Below, one piece after another: positions 20,525 through 30,209 of a stretch of 64,000 nucleotides of DNA. Position 1 is the first letter of the stretch. Each line of letters begins with the position of its first letter. Source of the DNA: Candidatus Sulfurimonas marisnigri. GTDB lineage: Bacteria; Campylobacterota; Campylobacteria; Campylobacterales; Sulfurimonadaceae. The position numbers and the translations under genes were made by a program. The notes under the pieces are model-generated. The model saw nothing but the letters and a program-made list of their open reading frames with translations. It ran no database searches and was not told the DNA's origin. The stretch lies in assembly GCF_015265475.1 (NCBI RefSeq), contig NZ_CP054493.1, positions 1 to 64,000 on the forward strand, given 5' to 3'.

Positions 20525-21688
20525 ATGAACCCTCTAAAATCTATAGCACTAAACATTTCAATTCCAATACTTATATCTTTGGTCTTTGCGTTGATTGTTT
20601 TTAATGAAACCAAAATACCAAATGCAATATTTAATCTAGTTCCATATTTATTTTACGCGATGAGCGCACTTATAATATGGGTCTCATGGCATTTTAACCG
20701 TAACAGATTTATATTTGTAATCGCACCTCTTATTTTTATACATGTTGGATTTGAGTATTTTAGTGCTGCAAAAGCAACAGATTTGTTTTTGTATGCTTCG
20801 CTTCTTTATCCTTTGCATATTCTTGTATTTTTATTACTAAGAGAGAGAGGACTATTCTCAATCTGGGGCATTTTCAAGATTGCTTTTTTTATTGTTGAGA
20901 TAGCAATTGTTTTATACTTTATTTATTATCCACATGTAGAGTTATTGGAAATGTTGAAGATGAAAATATTTGCAATTTCTTTTTATCCACTGAAAGATTT
21001 ATCTGTAGCTATTGGCATTTTTGTAGTGTTTATCATGAGTGCATTGGTAATATTTAATAGGCTGTTGATGTATAACAGCTCATTTTTAATTTTGACAATT
21101 ACATTTTACGGCGGCCTATACTTTATAAAAACACCATATGTACATGAGCTTTCCCTATTGGCTATAAGTGTGATTATCTTTGCTCTGCTTATTAGAGAAT
21201 CTTACCGTTTAGCTTTTTATGACGAACTTACATCTTTACCTGGTAGAAGAGCCTTGGTAGAAGATATGGCAAAACTTGGGATAAGATATTCACTTGCTAT
21301 GATAGATATAGACCATTTTAAAAAGTTTAACGATACATACGGACATGATACTGGCGATGAGGTTTTGAAGATGGTTGCTTCAAAGCTGGGAAATGTGACT
21401 GGCGGTGGAAAAGCTTACAGATATGGCGGAGAAGAGTTTGTAGTGCTGTTTCCATCAAAAGATTCAGGTGAATCGTACACGCATACAGATATATTGAGAG
21501 ATATAATTGCCAAGAGCCCGTTTAGAGTTAGAAATAAAGAGAGCTTTAAAGAGATATACATAAACATATCAGCTGGAGTTGTGCAAAAAGCTTCAAAAGA
21601 TAGCAATCCATTTGCGGTTATGAAGAGAGCTGACAATGCTCTTTATAAGGCCAAAAAAGCTGGAAGAAACAAGGTAATAAAAGCATAA
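20525..21688 (+). CDS. membrane diguanylate cyclase
   Basis: 387 residues: seven or so hydrophobic helices (about 8-215), then a GGDEF domain (about 225-387) with ELTSLPGRRAL, the metal site DIDHFKKFNDTYGHDTGDEVL and the active signature GGEEF. No EAL domain. The sensory part is membrane-embedded with no recognised ligand domain. Expected to make c-di-GMP. Next gene dgt starts 16 bases downstream. Confidence 0.92.
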   Translation: MNPLKSIALNISIPILISLVFALIVFNETKIPNAIFNLVPYLFYAMSALIIWVSWHFNRNRFIFVIAPLIFIHVGFEYFSAAKATDLFLYASLLYPLHILVFLLLRERGLFSIWGIFKIAFFIVEIAIVLYFIYYPHVELLEMLKMKIFAISFYPLKDLSVAIGIFVVFIMSALVIFNRLLMYNSSFLILTITFYGGLYFIKTPYVHELSLLAISVIIFALLIRESYRLAFYDELTSLPGRRALVEDMAKLGIRYSLAMIDIDHFKKFNDTYGHDTGDEVLKMVASKLGNVTGGGKAYRYGGEEFVVLFPSKDSGESYTHTDILRDIIAKSPFRVRNKESFKEIYINISAGVVQKASKDSNPFAVMKRADNALYKAKKAGRNKVIKA

Positions 21689-21704
21689 AATAGGCGGTAT
21701 TGAT

Positions 21705-22805
21705 ATGGAAGCATTTAGTAGATTTTACAAAATAAACAAAGATTTTAGAAACCCTTATGCCAGAGATAGGGACAGGATTATTCACTGTGGAAGTTTTAGA
21801 AAACTTGAGTATAAGACACAAGTTTTTTTAAATCAAGATGGGGATTTTTTTCGTACACGTCTAACTCACTCTATTGAAGTTTCTCAAATTGCACGCTCAA
21901 TTGCCTCCCATCTTGGACTTAATGAATCATTGGCAGAAGCAATTGCACTAGCTCACGATTTAGGGCATACCCCTTTTGGTCACATAGGTGGAGATACCCT
22001 TGATAAGTGCTTAATAGATGATGGCTTTGAAAATGGTTTTGAGCACAACTTTCAAAGTTTCAGAGTTGTATCATCTATTGAGAAGAGGTATAAAGAGTTT
22101 AATGGACTAAACCTCACATTTGCAACACTCGAAGGAATTTTAAAGCACTCATACCCATATAAAAAAAGCTTCCTACCTTCTATTATTGATGATCAGTTTA
22201 ACTTAGAAACTCACCCATCGATAGAAGCAATGGTTGTTGACCGCGCTGATGAGATAGCGTATATCAGCCACGATATTGATGATGGAATAAACTCAGGGCT
22301 AATATGCTTTAATGATTTAAAAGAGAGTGAGCTAATAAGAGAAATTTTAGAAAAAGTAGAAGAAGAAGGGATATCTGAAGATGAAGACGAGATGTTCCGT
22401 TATCGTTTTAGCTCACATCTGATTAATCACTTAGTCTTCTCTCTTTTAGAAAATTCTAAAGATAGAGTTGACAATAGTAAGGTGTTTAGTGCTGTTTTGG
22501 ATACAAAAATAGAGATTCCTATAGGTTTCACATCAGAGTTGGAGACTAAAATAAAAAAGCTTAAAAAGATACTTTTCAACAAACTGTATCAACATAAAAA
22601 GATAGTTATAAAAATGTATGCTGGCAAACAAGCTATTAAAGGGCTTTATAGTGGACTTGTGGAAGAGGAAAAAATGCTTCCAACATTTTATCGAGAACAG
22701 CTAAAGAGTAGAAAAAAACATAGAGTTATTGCAGACTACATTGCTTCAATGAGCGATAGACATGCGCTAAGTTTTTATAATGAGATGTATGGAAAATATA
22801 ATTAG
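21705..22805 (+). CDS. dgt: dGTP triphosphohydrolase-like protein
   Basis: HD-domain enzyme that removes triphosphate from dNTPs. 366 residues. Seen: RDRDRIIHCGSFRKLEYKTQVF, THSIEVSQIA (first His), ALAHDLGHTPFGHIGG (HD) and the later ISHDIDDG. Fits the bacterial dGTPase type; actual nucleotide preference is not visible. Start at 21705 has GGCGGTATTGAT upstream. Together with thyX and nrdB it makes the window rich in dNTP-pool genes. Confidence 0.92.
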   Translation: MEAFSRFYKINKDFRNPYARDRDRIIHCGSFRKLEYKTQVFLNQDGDFFRTRLTHSIEVSQIARSIASHLGLNESLAEAIALAHDLGHTPFGHIGGDTLDKCLIDDGFENGFEHNFQSFRVVSSIEKRYKEFNGLNLTFATLEGILKHSYPYKKSFLPSIIDDQFNLETHPSIEAMVVDRADEIAYISHDIDDGINSGLICFNDLKESELIREILEKVEEEGISEDEDEMFRYRFSSHLINHLVFSLLENSKDRVDNSKVFSAVLDTKIEIPIGFTSELETKIKKLKKILFNKLYQHKKIVIKMYAGKQAIKGLYSGLVEEEKMLPTFYREQLKSRKKHRVIADYIASMSDRHALSFYNEMYGKYN

Positions 22806-22845
22806 ATAAGCTTTTGGGTTTTATGTGCCTTGATGGCTGTTGAAG

Positions 22846-22880
22846 TTGTTTTAAAAGTAAACACAGCCCGAAGGCTTATG
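22846..22880 (-). terminator. terminator of rpsU
   Basis: On the minus strand, directly after the rpsU stop: AGCC-TTCG-GGCT (22865-22876), a short stem with the stable UUCG loop, followed by a T-rich stretch. Confidence 0.55.
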
Positions 22881-22881
22881 T

Positions 22882-23094
22882 CTATAGGCGTGATTCGTAA
22901 CGTCTCATCATATAAAGACGCTTAAGCATTTTCTTACGAGATGCTATTAAGAACTTCTTACGTTTTTCAGTTTTCGTTTCATGGAAACGACGAGCACGAG
23001 CTTCAGTAACGATTAAGTTACGGTCAGTCTGCTTTTTGAAACGACGATAAGATGCATCAAAATTGTCATCACTACGTAGTACTATACCAGGCAT
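22882..23094 (-). CDS. rpsU: 30S ribosomal protein S21
   Basis: 70 residues, strongly basic, beginning [22 protein letters not shown] and ending in Arg/Lys-rich helices, as in S21 of this phylum. AAGGAAAGTGGGTGATGTG lies upstream. Monocistronic with its own hairpin. Confidence 0.95.
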   Translation of the reverse strand: MPGIVLRSDDNFDASYRRFKKQTDRNLIVTEARARRFHETKTEKRKKFLIASRKKMLKRLYMMRRYESRL

Positions 23095-23170
23095 ATCACA
23101 TCACCCACTTTCCTTAAAAATTTTTGGAATGGAATTATATCATAATATTTTAGGTTTTAAATTTATCTTA

Positions 23171-24526
23171 TCAGATATTAAGGCGCTTCCACAAGTTACT
23201 TTTTAGCCAAAGCCAAGATAACAGTAGGCAAACTCCCCATCCTATGACTTCTGCAAACCATATATAATTTAAAGATAGATTAGCGATTATAGCTACATAA
23301 TACGTATAGCTAAGAATAATGAGAGAAACTATAATCTCTATGAATAAATTTATCATAGTATCCCCTGTTCCAGTAACTGCAGAGGCAATTATATTGGCAG
23401 GTACAGCGAGCATAGTGGCAAATGAAACTATCATAAGGGTTGTTATGATAGTTTGTGTGATATTTTCACTCTCTGAAAAGATAGCTAGTATATACTCTGG
23501 GAAAAAAATTGTAACTATTAAGGCTGGAAGAACTGTTAAGTAGCCTAAAGCAACTGTTTTAAGAACCAGCTGTGTCACCTTCTTTTCATCTTTTTGCCCA
23601 AGAAGATTGCTTACCATTGAGCAGATGGTCTCAGAAAATGCATCTATTGGAATCAGCAATATGGCATAACAGCTAAATATAATGGTAGTAGCTGCCAAAG
23701 CATCTTCGCCTAGTTGCTCAATGATTAGAAAAAATGTAAACCACCTGAGTGACTCTATTAGTGCTTCCATAGATACTGGAGCAGATAGCATCGTCAAAGT
23801 TTTGATAATGGTGAAATTTACTTTTTCAAATATAAACAGTCCATAAGTTTTAATATAGCGATGCCTAATGATGTCTGTTATGAGAAAAAGAGATACGGCT
23901 ATCTCTGCAACCAAGGATGCTACGGCAGCACCCTCAATTCCCATTTCGCTAAAACCGTAATTTCCAAAGATTAGGAGATAGTCAAGAGAAATATTTGTAA
24001 CCGCAAGTATTATAGTGGCTTTTATAAATACTCTGGTACGCGATATTCCAACATAAAAAGCACTCATCGCCAAATTAAAAGCATGAAAAAAAAGTCCATA
24101 AATTGCTATGGACAGATAGAGTTCAACAGACTCATAAATTTCATTTGACTGAAACAACTCTATAGTTATTAGCGGAATTACATGTAGCACAAGAAGAATC
24201 ATTAGCGAGCTGATAACTGCAAGCAGATACAAACCCTGATTTAATACCTTACCAATATTTTTGTGCTGCTCTTCACCGGCTCTTCTGCCAATAGTAATCT
24301 GTATGCCATCTATAAATCCGAAAATCAAGAATAAAGAGATGACATAAATAGTATCTGCCAATCCCAGAGCTGCTAGTTCAGTCGTCCCATAATAAGATAA
24401 AAATATTGTATCTGTAATGCCTATTATAGTTTCACTAATACCGGCAACTATTAGAGGAAAGGACAATAGCCAGATATTTTTATATGTAGGTAAAAATTTT
24501 GTTAATCCGCTCATTGGGGTATCCAT
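23171..24526 (-). CDS. MATE-family efflux transporter
   Basis: 451 residues, twelve predicted membrane helices in two similar halves, with the MATE opening LPTYKNIWLLSFPLIVAGISETIIGITDTIFLSYYG. Exchanges Na+ or H+ for an organic substrate. It is the third gene of a tight minus-strand set: decarboxylase-like, amidinotransferase-like, then MATE with 7 bases between the last two. The context suggests export of the product of the two enzymes (inference); a general multidrug role is the alternative. Confidence 0.9.
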   Translation of the reverse strand: MDTPMSGLTKFLPTYKNIWLLSFPLIVAGISETIIGITDTIFLSYYGTTELAALGLADTIYVISLFLIFGFIDGIQITIGRRAGEEQHKNIGKVLNQGLYLLAVISSLMILLVLHVIPLITIELFQSNEIYESVELYLSIAIYGLFFHAFNLAMSAFYVGISRTRVFIKATIILAVTNISLDYLLIFGNYGFSEMGIEGAAVASLVAEIAVSLFLITDIIRHRYIKTYGLFIFEKVNFTIIKTLTMLSAPVSMEALIESLRWFTFFLIIEQLGEDALAATTIIFSCYAILLIPIDAFSETICSMVSNLLGQKDEKKVTQLVLKTVALGYLTVLPALIVTIFFPEYILAIFSESENITQTIITTLMIVSFATMLAVPANIIASAVTGTGDTMINLFIEIIVSLIILSYTYYVAIIANLSLNYIWFAEVIGWGVCLLLSWLWLKSNLWKRLNI

Positions 24527-24533
24527 AATATTT

Positions 24534-25508
24534 TCAGGTAAGTTTTATATCGTAAGATTTTCGATTTAAATGCATTACCATACAAGAAAGCAAGGCTCCA
24601 CTTTTTAAAAATTCACTCATATTGAAAAATGCAACTTCAAAGCCAAATCGAACCGCTATATCTTCGAGGGTTCGATTTTTTTGCAGCTCACTATTGTAAT
24701 ACTCATCGCTCCTTTTCATTTCATGTATGTTTGAAGCGTTCATTATTATATTTCCCATTCTAACAGAATTACATATACCAGAAAAAGCATCATCCTGGGA
24801 TATATCTATAATATTGGTAACCGACTCTATCTGTTTAATCTCCTCTTTTGAATACATCGATGTACACATAAATGTGTTTTCTTTGGTTAGTGGAAAGAGT
24901 GTGCAATCTAGGTGGTAAAGGTATGGGTCACTCTCTTTAAGAGTGACTATTTTCATATCAAACTGCTCCTCCATCCACCTGTAGGCACGTTCATCTGATC
25001 TTATTCCATATCCGCCTACATATACATTGTCAAAAAGGTGCTTAAGCTCCGCTTCTCCTTCAAAATGAAATGGTGATGTCACTACGTTGTACCCCATATC
25101 TTGAAAAAACCTTTCTCCGACATTGCTTTCTGGGATACGGACCTTGGAGCTGAAGTTGGAGAGTATAACGCTGTTATGGTCTGGAATGTGATCTATTACT
25201 ATTCCTAAGTTTGCTGTATAAACAAGATCTTGCAGTCCTTGAAGTCTTGGTGTTGGCAGAAGGTAAACTACAGATTCAGCAGCCATAAAATTGTAAAGTT
25301 GTAAGAACTGCTTGAGAGCTTTGCTTATATCTACATTTCGTTCATCTGGCTTTAGTTCCTGCATCCATATATTATTTGGAGTTTGAGCCTGCAGTGAAAA
25401 TGGAACATTTAAAAGGTAAGCCGGACGATCCAGAGTTGTGGGGTTTAAATTTGGCAGTGCTACAGACTCCCCTGAAAGAATACTCTTTCTTGTATCATAT
25501 GCTAACAT
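24534..25508 (-). CDS. amidinotransferase/dimethylarginine-hydrolase-fold enzyme
   Basis: 324 residues of the guanidino-group-modifying superfamily (arginine deiminase, DDAH, amidinotransferases). Seen: LVYTANLGIVI (substrate loop), FEGEAEL in place of the usual EGGD, GYGIRSDERAY, catalytic His in YHLDCTLFPL and catalytic Cys near the C-terminus in GALLSCMVMHLN. His and Cys are kept, so it should be active on a guanidine or related compound; the EGEA variant speaks against plain arginine deiminase. It starts 11 bases after the decarboxylase-like gene. Substrate unknown. Confidence 0.82.
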   Translation of the reverse strand: MLAYDTRKSILSGESVALPNLNPTTLDRPAYLLNVPFSLQAQTPNNIWMQELKPDERNVDISKALKQFLQLYNFMAAESVVYLLPTPRLQGLQDLVYTANLGIVIDHIPDHNSVILSNFSSKVRIPESNVGERFFQDMGYNVVTSPFHFEGEAELKHLFDNVYVGGYGIRSDERAYRWMEEQFDMKIVTLKESDPYLYHLDCTLFPLTKENTFMCTSMYSKEEIKQIESVTNIIDISQDDAFSGICNSVRMGNIIMNASNIHEMKRSDEYYNSELQKNRTLEDIAVRFGFEVAFFNMSEFLKSGALLSCMVMHLNRKSYDIKLT

Positions 25509-25519
25509 ATTTACTCCCT

Positions 25520-26239
25520 TTACTTATTTATTATTTTTACTATTGGATCAATACCGGCTTCTACATGTACGCCAGGTTCAAGAAGGATTGTATATTCAAA
25601 ATTTTCAGAAATAGGGATAATCAAGTCAACTTGCGAACCGTAGCGAATTTGGGAAAATCTCTGATTTTGCGCAAAACTTTGATTCTGCTTTAATCTAAAA
25701 GGGGTAATGCAATCCACATCGTAATCTGCTATTTGCAGGATATAGTACTCATGTTTTAGATCCGCACTAAACACCATATTTAAAACACGTTGGTTGCTAA
25801 AAAGATACTCCGAATTTGTACTATCTATCTTAAGTGTATCAATAATATTTTTCTCAATATCAAGCATAGGAAGGTTATAACTGCTGATAGTTTCAAGCTC
25901 TTTATAGCAAAGGCGTCCACTGTATGGAATCCGATTTATATGGACATCATAAAAAGTCATAAAAATCCCTACAACAAGACTCTCTTTTTTATACTCTTTT
26001 TTGCGCATTGCGTCTTGAAGTGAATAAGGCTTCCCTTTTATATCAATAATAGACTCATCAGCTTTTACTACACTAGAGTATAAGATAATACCATCAGCCG
26101 GTGCAAAAAAATAGGAACTGTCGGAGTAAATAGCTCTACTTGGATCACGAAAAAAATACTCTTCACTCAGCCATCTCATTGGCTTATCATATACTTTAGC
26201 TACATCAGTATCAATCCATTCACGAAGTGTTTTAGCCAT
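25520..26239 (-). CDS. phosphatidylserine decarboxylase-like pyruvoyl enzyme
   Basis: 239 residues. PSD-family motifs: FAPADGIILY, then FMTFYDVHINRIPYSG (the His-rich block), and near the C-terminus RYGSQVDLIIP where Gly-Ser is the expected self-cleavage site forming the pyruvoyl group (LGST in the classical enzyme). No membrane helix seen. First gene of the decarboxylase/amidinotransferase/MATE set, so it may act on a small amino-acid-like substrate rather than phospholipid (inference); true Psd cannot be excluded. Confidence 0.8.
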   Translation of the reverse strand: MAKTLREWIDTDVAKVYDKPMRWLSEEYFFRDPSRAIYSDSSYFFAPADGIILYSSVVKADESIIDIKGKPYSLQDAMRKKEYKKESLVVGIFMTFYDVHINRIPYSGRLCYKELETISSYNLPMLDIEKNIIDTLKIDSTNSEYLFSNQRVLNMVFSADLKHEYYILQIADYDVDCITPFRLKQNQSFAQNQRFSQIRYGSQVDLIIPISENFEYTILLEPGVHVEAGIDPIVKIINK

Positions 26240-26328
26240 ATATAACTCCCTGTTCTAAAATGTTTGTAAAAAATATATTAACACATTTTTTATTAATAGC
26301 TTCCATTCTATTTTAAAGCACTTAAGTG

Positions 26329-26334
26329 TATAAT
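26329..26334 (+). promoter_or_regulatory. -10 box of dnaG promoter
   Basis: TATAAT eight bases before the dnaG ATG region, in the divergent gap with the PSD-like gene; the very short leader implies little or no 5' untranslated RNA. Confidence 0.5.
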
Positions 26335-26341
26335 TATAACT

Positions 26342-27994
26342 ATGATTACCCAAGACTCTATAGAAGCCTTAAAGGCACGCCTTGATGTTGTTGATGTTGT
26401 AGGCTCTTATGTAGAGCTGAAAAAGTCAGGTGCAAACTATAAAGCACCATGCCCTTTTCATGATGAAAAATCTGCCTCTTTTGTTGTAAGCCCGACAAAG
26501 CAGATATATCACTGTTTCGGCTGTGGGGCAGGCGGTGACAGTATTAAGTTTACTATGGAGTATGAAAAACTAAACTACCCTGAAGCCTTGGAAAAACTAG
26601 CATCAAATTATAACTTTTCACTTGGCTATACAGACAACAAGCAAAATAAGCCTCGCTCACAGCTGATGGACAAGTTAAGTGAGTGGTATCAAAGTTTGTT
26701 GACATCTAAACCGACAGCAACTGAATATATAAAAGAGCGTGGAATTTATGAGAGCAGTGTCGAAAAATTTGGTATCGGTTATGCGCCAGATAGTGATGGA
26801 ACGATAAACTACATAAAATCTCATCATTTTCTTATGAGCGAAGCTGTAGAGATGGGAGTTGTCGGCTTTGATGGTGGAAGAAATTTTGCAAGATTTATAG
26901 AGAGAATCACTTTTCCTATCCACTCTGCTAATGGCTCTATAGTCGGTTTTGGTGGAAGAACTATAACTGGACATCAGGCTAAATATGTAAACTCTCCAGA
27001 GACTCCATTTTTTAATAAGTCTCGCCTTTTATATGCTTACCATCATGCAAAACAAGAGGTTCACAAAACAAAAGAGATAGTGATAACAGAAGGGTATCTT
27101 GATGTTGTTATGCTGCACCAAGCAGGGTTTACAAATGCAGTTGCTACTCTAGGAACAGCTCTAACTGCCGAGCATTTGCCACTATTGAGAAAGGGCGAGC
27201 CAAAGGTTATAATGGCTTATGATGGGGATAAACCAGGACGAGCAGCAGCACTTAAAGCATCAAGAATTCTAAGTGCTGGCGGTTTCAGCGGAGGTGTTGT
27301 TATTTTTTCAGATGGTCTTGATCCTGCAGATATGGTGAAAAATGGAGCTGTTGAAGAGTTAGCAACAATGTTTAGAACACCAAAACCATTTATAGAGTTT
27401 GTTTTACAAGAAATAATCTCAGGCTATAATCTACGTGATCCAAAAGCGAAAGAGGCTTGTATGCAAGATGGAATAGGGTATCTTAAAACTCTCTCTCCAA
27501 TGCTTCAAGAGGAGTATAAATCTTATTTGGCATCTCGCCTAGGAGTAAGTCCATCTTTTGTTAGGCTAACAAATCAAACAAACACTAACAAAAATACAAA
27601 TGTTATACAAACAAATAGCCATAGAGATATGTGGGAACTCAGTCTTATAAAAACTGTTTTGGAAAAGCCAGAGTTAATAAACCAAATTTTAGATGTTTTG
27701 GACCCCTCACTTTTACAGTTTCACTCTTTTGAATTAGCATTGGCTCTTAGCGGAAAGTTTGATGAGCCAAATCTTATGGCAATATTGGTAGATGACAAAA
27801 TAAAATCACTCAAAGATGAAGAGGCATTAAAGGCTGAACTGATAGCTTTTTTAACAAAACATTATGAGAGAGAGTTAAAAAAAGTAAATATGCAGAGCGC
27901 TGTCTCTTTTGAAGAGAAAGCTTTTTATATTCGTAAATTTCGCGGAAAGATTGCAACACTAAAAAAAGGTGAACTTGTAGCTTTTAAAAGCTAA
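26342..27994 (+). CDS. dnaG: DNA primase
   Basis: Makes RNA primers at the replication fork. 550 residues. CHC2 zinc ribbon (Cys37, His40, Cys58, Cys61); core with GFGGRTI; TOPRIM with ITEGYLDVVMLHQAG and AYDGDKPGRAA; C-terminal helicase-binding region from about 430. The leader before the ATG at 26342 is too short for a clear Shine-Dalgarno site if transcription begins at the TATAAT above; this remains open. Its 3' end lies 9 bases from the convergent gene. Confidence 0.96.
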   Translation: MITQDSIEALKARLDVVDVVGSYVELKKSGANYKAPCPFHDEKSASFVVSPTKQIYHCFGCGAGGDSIKFTMEYEKLNYPEALEKLASNYNFSLGYTDNKQNKPRSQLMDKLSEWYQSLLTSKPTATEYIKERGIYESSVEKFGIGYAPDSDGTINYIKSHHFLMSEAVEMGVVGFDGGRNFARFIERITFPIHSANGSIVGFGGRTITGHQAKYVNSPETPFFNKSRLLYAYHHAKQEVHKTKEIVITEGYLDVVMLHQAGFTNAVATLGTALTAEHLPLLRKGEPKVIMAYDGDKPGRAAALKASRILSAGGFSGGVVIFSDGLDPADMVKNGAVEELATMFRTPKPFIEFVLQEIISGYNLRDPKAKEACMQDGIGYLKTLSPMLQEEYKSYLASRLGVSPSFVRLTNQTNTNKNTNVIQTNSHRDMWELSLIKTVLEKPELINQILDVLDPSLLQFHSFELALALSGKFDEPNLMAILVDDKIKSLKDEEALKAELIAFLTKHYERELKKVNMQSAVSFEEKAFYIRKFRGKIATLKKGELVAFKS

Positions 27995-28003
27995 ATATAC
28001 TCT

Positions 28004-28798
28004 CTAATCTTCTGGCGTTTCTTTAGGTTTGAGAGCTTTTATATTTATTTTTCTTCCAACTTTTTTAGGTGCATCATACTTGTCTCTTTGAGTACCATCA
28101 TGACGGTGGTTTCTGTCGCCACTTTTTCCTGAAAATATTGCTTTTCCATTTTCATCTTTACCTAAAAATTTATTTGGTTCTCTATCTTTCTTTTCCCATT
28201 TTTTAGCCTTATCATTTGAGCCATCTTCTCTTTTTGGTTTATCCCATTTTGGTTTGTCAAATGGCTTTTTGTCTGATTTAAAACCATCTCTTTTTGACTT
28301 ATCGTATGTTGGTTTTTCTTCAGTTTCTGTTTTAAACGCATACTCTCTTTTTGGTTTATCAGGTGTCTTGTATGCTACTACCATCTTTTGGTCTTCTAGA
28401 TATTCAAAACCTTCAATCATTTCTTGTTTAATTACTCTTTTTAAAACAGTTTCAATCGGGTATAGCTTTTTTTGCTCTTTAGCATCAAGTAAAATTAGTG
28501 CCATTTCTGTTGCACAAAATAGCCTATTAATATATAGAGTGGGAGTTGCTGGAAGATCATAACTAATTAAAAGTTCATAAGTCTTTGTTGAATTTTTTAA
28601 CTCAGTATCATTTAAAATAGTTACGTTGTCTGCTGTAACAGCTTCTTTTATAACATCAAGAGAATTTGCTCTAACAACTAGAATTTCCATATTACTATTT
28701 TGATTTATAAGCAAATTAAGTAGTTCTATTTTTTTATCATCAGGACACGGATGAACGCGGTGTTTGTTGTGTTTTACAGTGATTGTGTTAGCTGACAT
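28004..28798 (-). CDS. degenerate DEAD-box helicase C-domain protein with basic tail
   Basis: 264 residues from ATG at 28798, which has AGGA six bases upstream (an upstream ATG at 28834 would add 12). Residues 1-130 look like a lone RecA2 domain: KIELLNLLINQ...MEILVVRA, then ISYDLPATPTLYINRLFCATEMALILLDAKEQKKLYPIE, matching the helicase stretch YDLPxxxxxYxHRxGRTGR...A with the motif VI arginines gone. The rest is a Lys/Asp/Pro-rich tail. No RecA1 domain, so no ATPase expected; RNA binding or helicase regulation is inferred. Divergent from the true helicase gene. Confidence 0.6.
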   Translation of the reverse strand: MSANTITVKHNKHRVHPCPDDKKIELLNLLINQNSNMEILVVRANSLDVIKEAVTADNVTILNDTELKNSTKTYELLISYDLPATPTLYINRLFCATEMALILLDAKEQKKLYPIETVLKRVIKQEMIEGFEYLEDQKMVVAYKTPDKPKREYAFKTETEEKPTYDKSKRDGFKSDKKPFDKPKWDKPKREDGSNDKAKKWEKKDREPNKFLGKDENGKAIFSGKSGDRNHRHDGTQRDKYDAPKKVGRKINIKALKPKETPED

Positions 28799-28896
28799 AG
28801 TGAGTCCTAGTGAGGTTTTTATGAGTATTGCCATGATTATATCTCATATTACCATAAATTATGCTATTATGGATCAATATTAAGACTAGGAATTTT

Positions 28897-30165
28897 ATGT
28901 CATTTACTACACTTGGTTTATCAGCTCCATTATTAAAAGCTATTAAAGAGCAAGGCTACACAGAGCCTACTCCTATTCAAAAGCAGGCTATTCCTGTTAT
29001 ATTAGAGAGAAAAGATATATTAGCGGGTGCTCAAACCGGAACTGGTAAAACAGCAGGTTTTACACTGCCGTTATTAGAGTTACTAATCAGAGCAAAACCT
29101 ACAAAAGCAAAACACACTGTTAGAGCACTTATACTAACACCAACTAGAGAGTTAGCAGCGCAAGTTGGCGAGAGCGTTGAGCTTTATGGAAAACATCTTC
29201 CATTTAAATCAACTGTAATTTTTGGCGGGGTTAAAATCAATCCTCAAATTACAAAACTTCGTAAAGGTGTAGATATAATCATCGCAACACCAGGACGACT
29301 GCTAGATCACATGTCGCAAAGAACTGTAGATTTAAGACATATTGAGTTCCTTATACTTGATGAAGCTGACAGAATGTTAGATATGGGCTTCATAAACGAT
29401 ATTAGAAAAATATTGGAAGTGCTCCCTAAGCAAAAGCAGACACTTCTGTTTTCTGCTACTTACTCAGATGAGATTAAAAAACTGTCAGACCGTTTGTTAA
29501 ACTCTCCGGCTCTTATAGAGGTTGCTCGTCGCAATACTGCTTCAGAGACTGTAAAACAAGCAGTTTATCATGTTGACCAAGTTCGCAAGAGAGAGTTGTT
29601 GACACACTTGATTAACGAGGGAAAATGGAAGCAGGTTCTTGTATTTACTAGAACAAAACACGGAGCAAACCGTCTTACAGGACAACTTGAAAAAGATGGC
29701 ATCACGGCTGTAGCTATCCATGGAAACAAGAGCCAAAATGCAAGAACAAAAGCACTGGCAGATTTTAAAAAAGGTGAGGTTCGAGTTTTGGTTGCAACAG
29801 ATATTGCCGCTCGCGGGATAGATATTGACCAGCTTCCACATGTAGTGAACTATGAACTTCCAAATGTCAGCGAAGATTATGTACACCGTATTGGAAGAAC
29901 AGGACGTGCTGGAAATGAAGGTGAAGCAATCTCACTAGTGTGTGTTGATGAGCATGAATATCTAGAAAATATAGAAAAGTTGATTAAAAAAGATATCCCA
30001 AAAGTATGGCTAAAAGGTTTTAAGCCTGATCCATCAATTAAAGCAGAGCCTATAAAGCAAGGTGGCGGTAGAGGTGCTAGAGGCTCAAACTCTAGAACTA
30101 GACCTCAAAATAAGCCAAGTCAGCGTTCTCCAAGAAACTCTTCTGGCGCTAGAGGCAATAAATAG
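28897..30165 (+). CDS. rhlE: DEAD-box RNA helicase, RhlE-like
   Basis: 422 residues from the ATG at 28897 (AGGA upstream; a longer frame from 28861 is less likely). All motifs present: Q motif region [33 protein letters not shown], and [12 protein letters not shown]-terminal Gly/Arg/Ser/Asn tail ([12 protein letters not shown]...) likely binds RNA. Acts in RNA remodelling or decay, often at low temperature. Divergent from the degenerate helicase gene with a 98-base shared gap. Confidence 0.93.
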   Translation: MSFTTLGLSAPLLKAIKEQGYTEPTPIQKQAIPVILERKDILAGAQTGTGKTAGFTLPLLELLIRAKPTKAKHTVRALILTPTRELAAQVGESVELYGKHLPFKSTVIFGGVKINPQITKLRKGVDIIIATPGRLLDHMSQRTVDLRHIEFLILDEADRMLDMGFINDIRKILEVLPKQKQTLLFSATYSDEIKKLSDRLLNSPALIEVARRNTASETVKQAVYHVDQVRKRELLTHLINEGKWKQVLVFTRTKHGANRLTGQLEKDGITAVAIHGNKSQNARTKALADFKKGEVRVLVATDIAARGIDIDQLPHVVNYELPNVSEDYVHRIGRTGRAGNEGEAISLVCVDEHEYLENIEKLIKKDIPKVWLKGFKPDPSIKAEPIKQGGGRGARGSNSRTRPQNKPSQRSPRNSSGARGNK

Positions 30166-30209
30166 TATATAATTCTATAATTTAAATTATCAATTTAGTA
30201 AGGAAAAAG

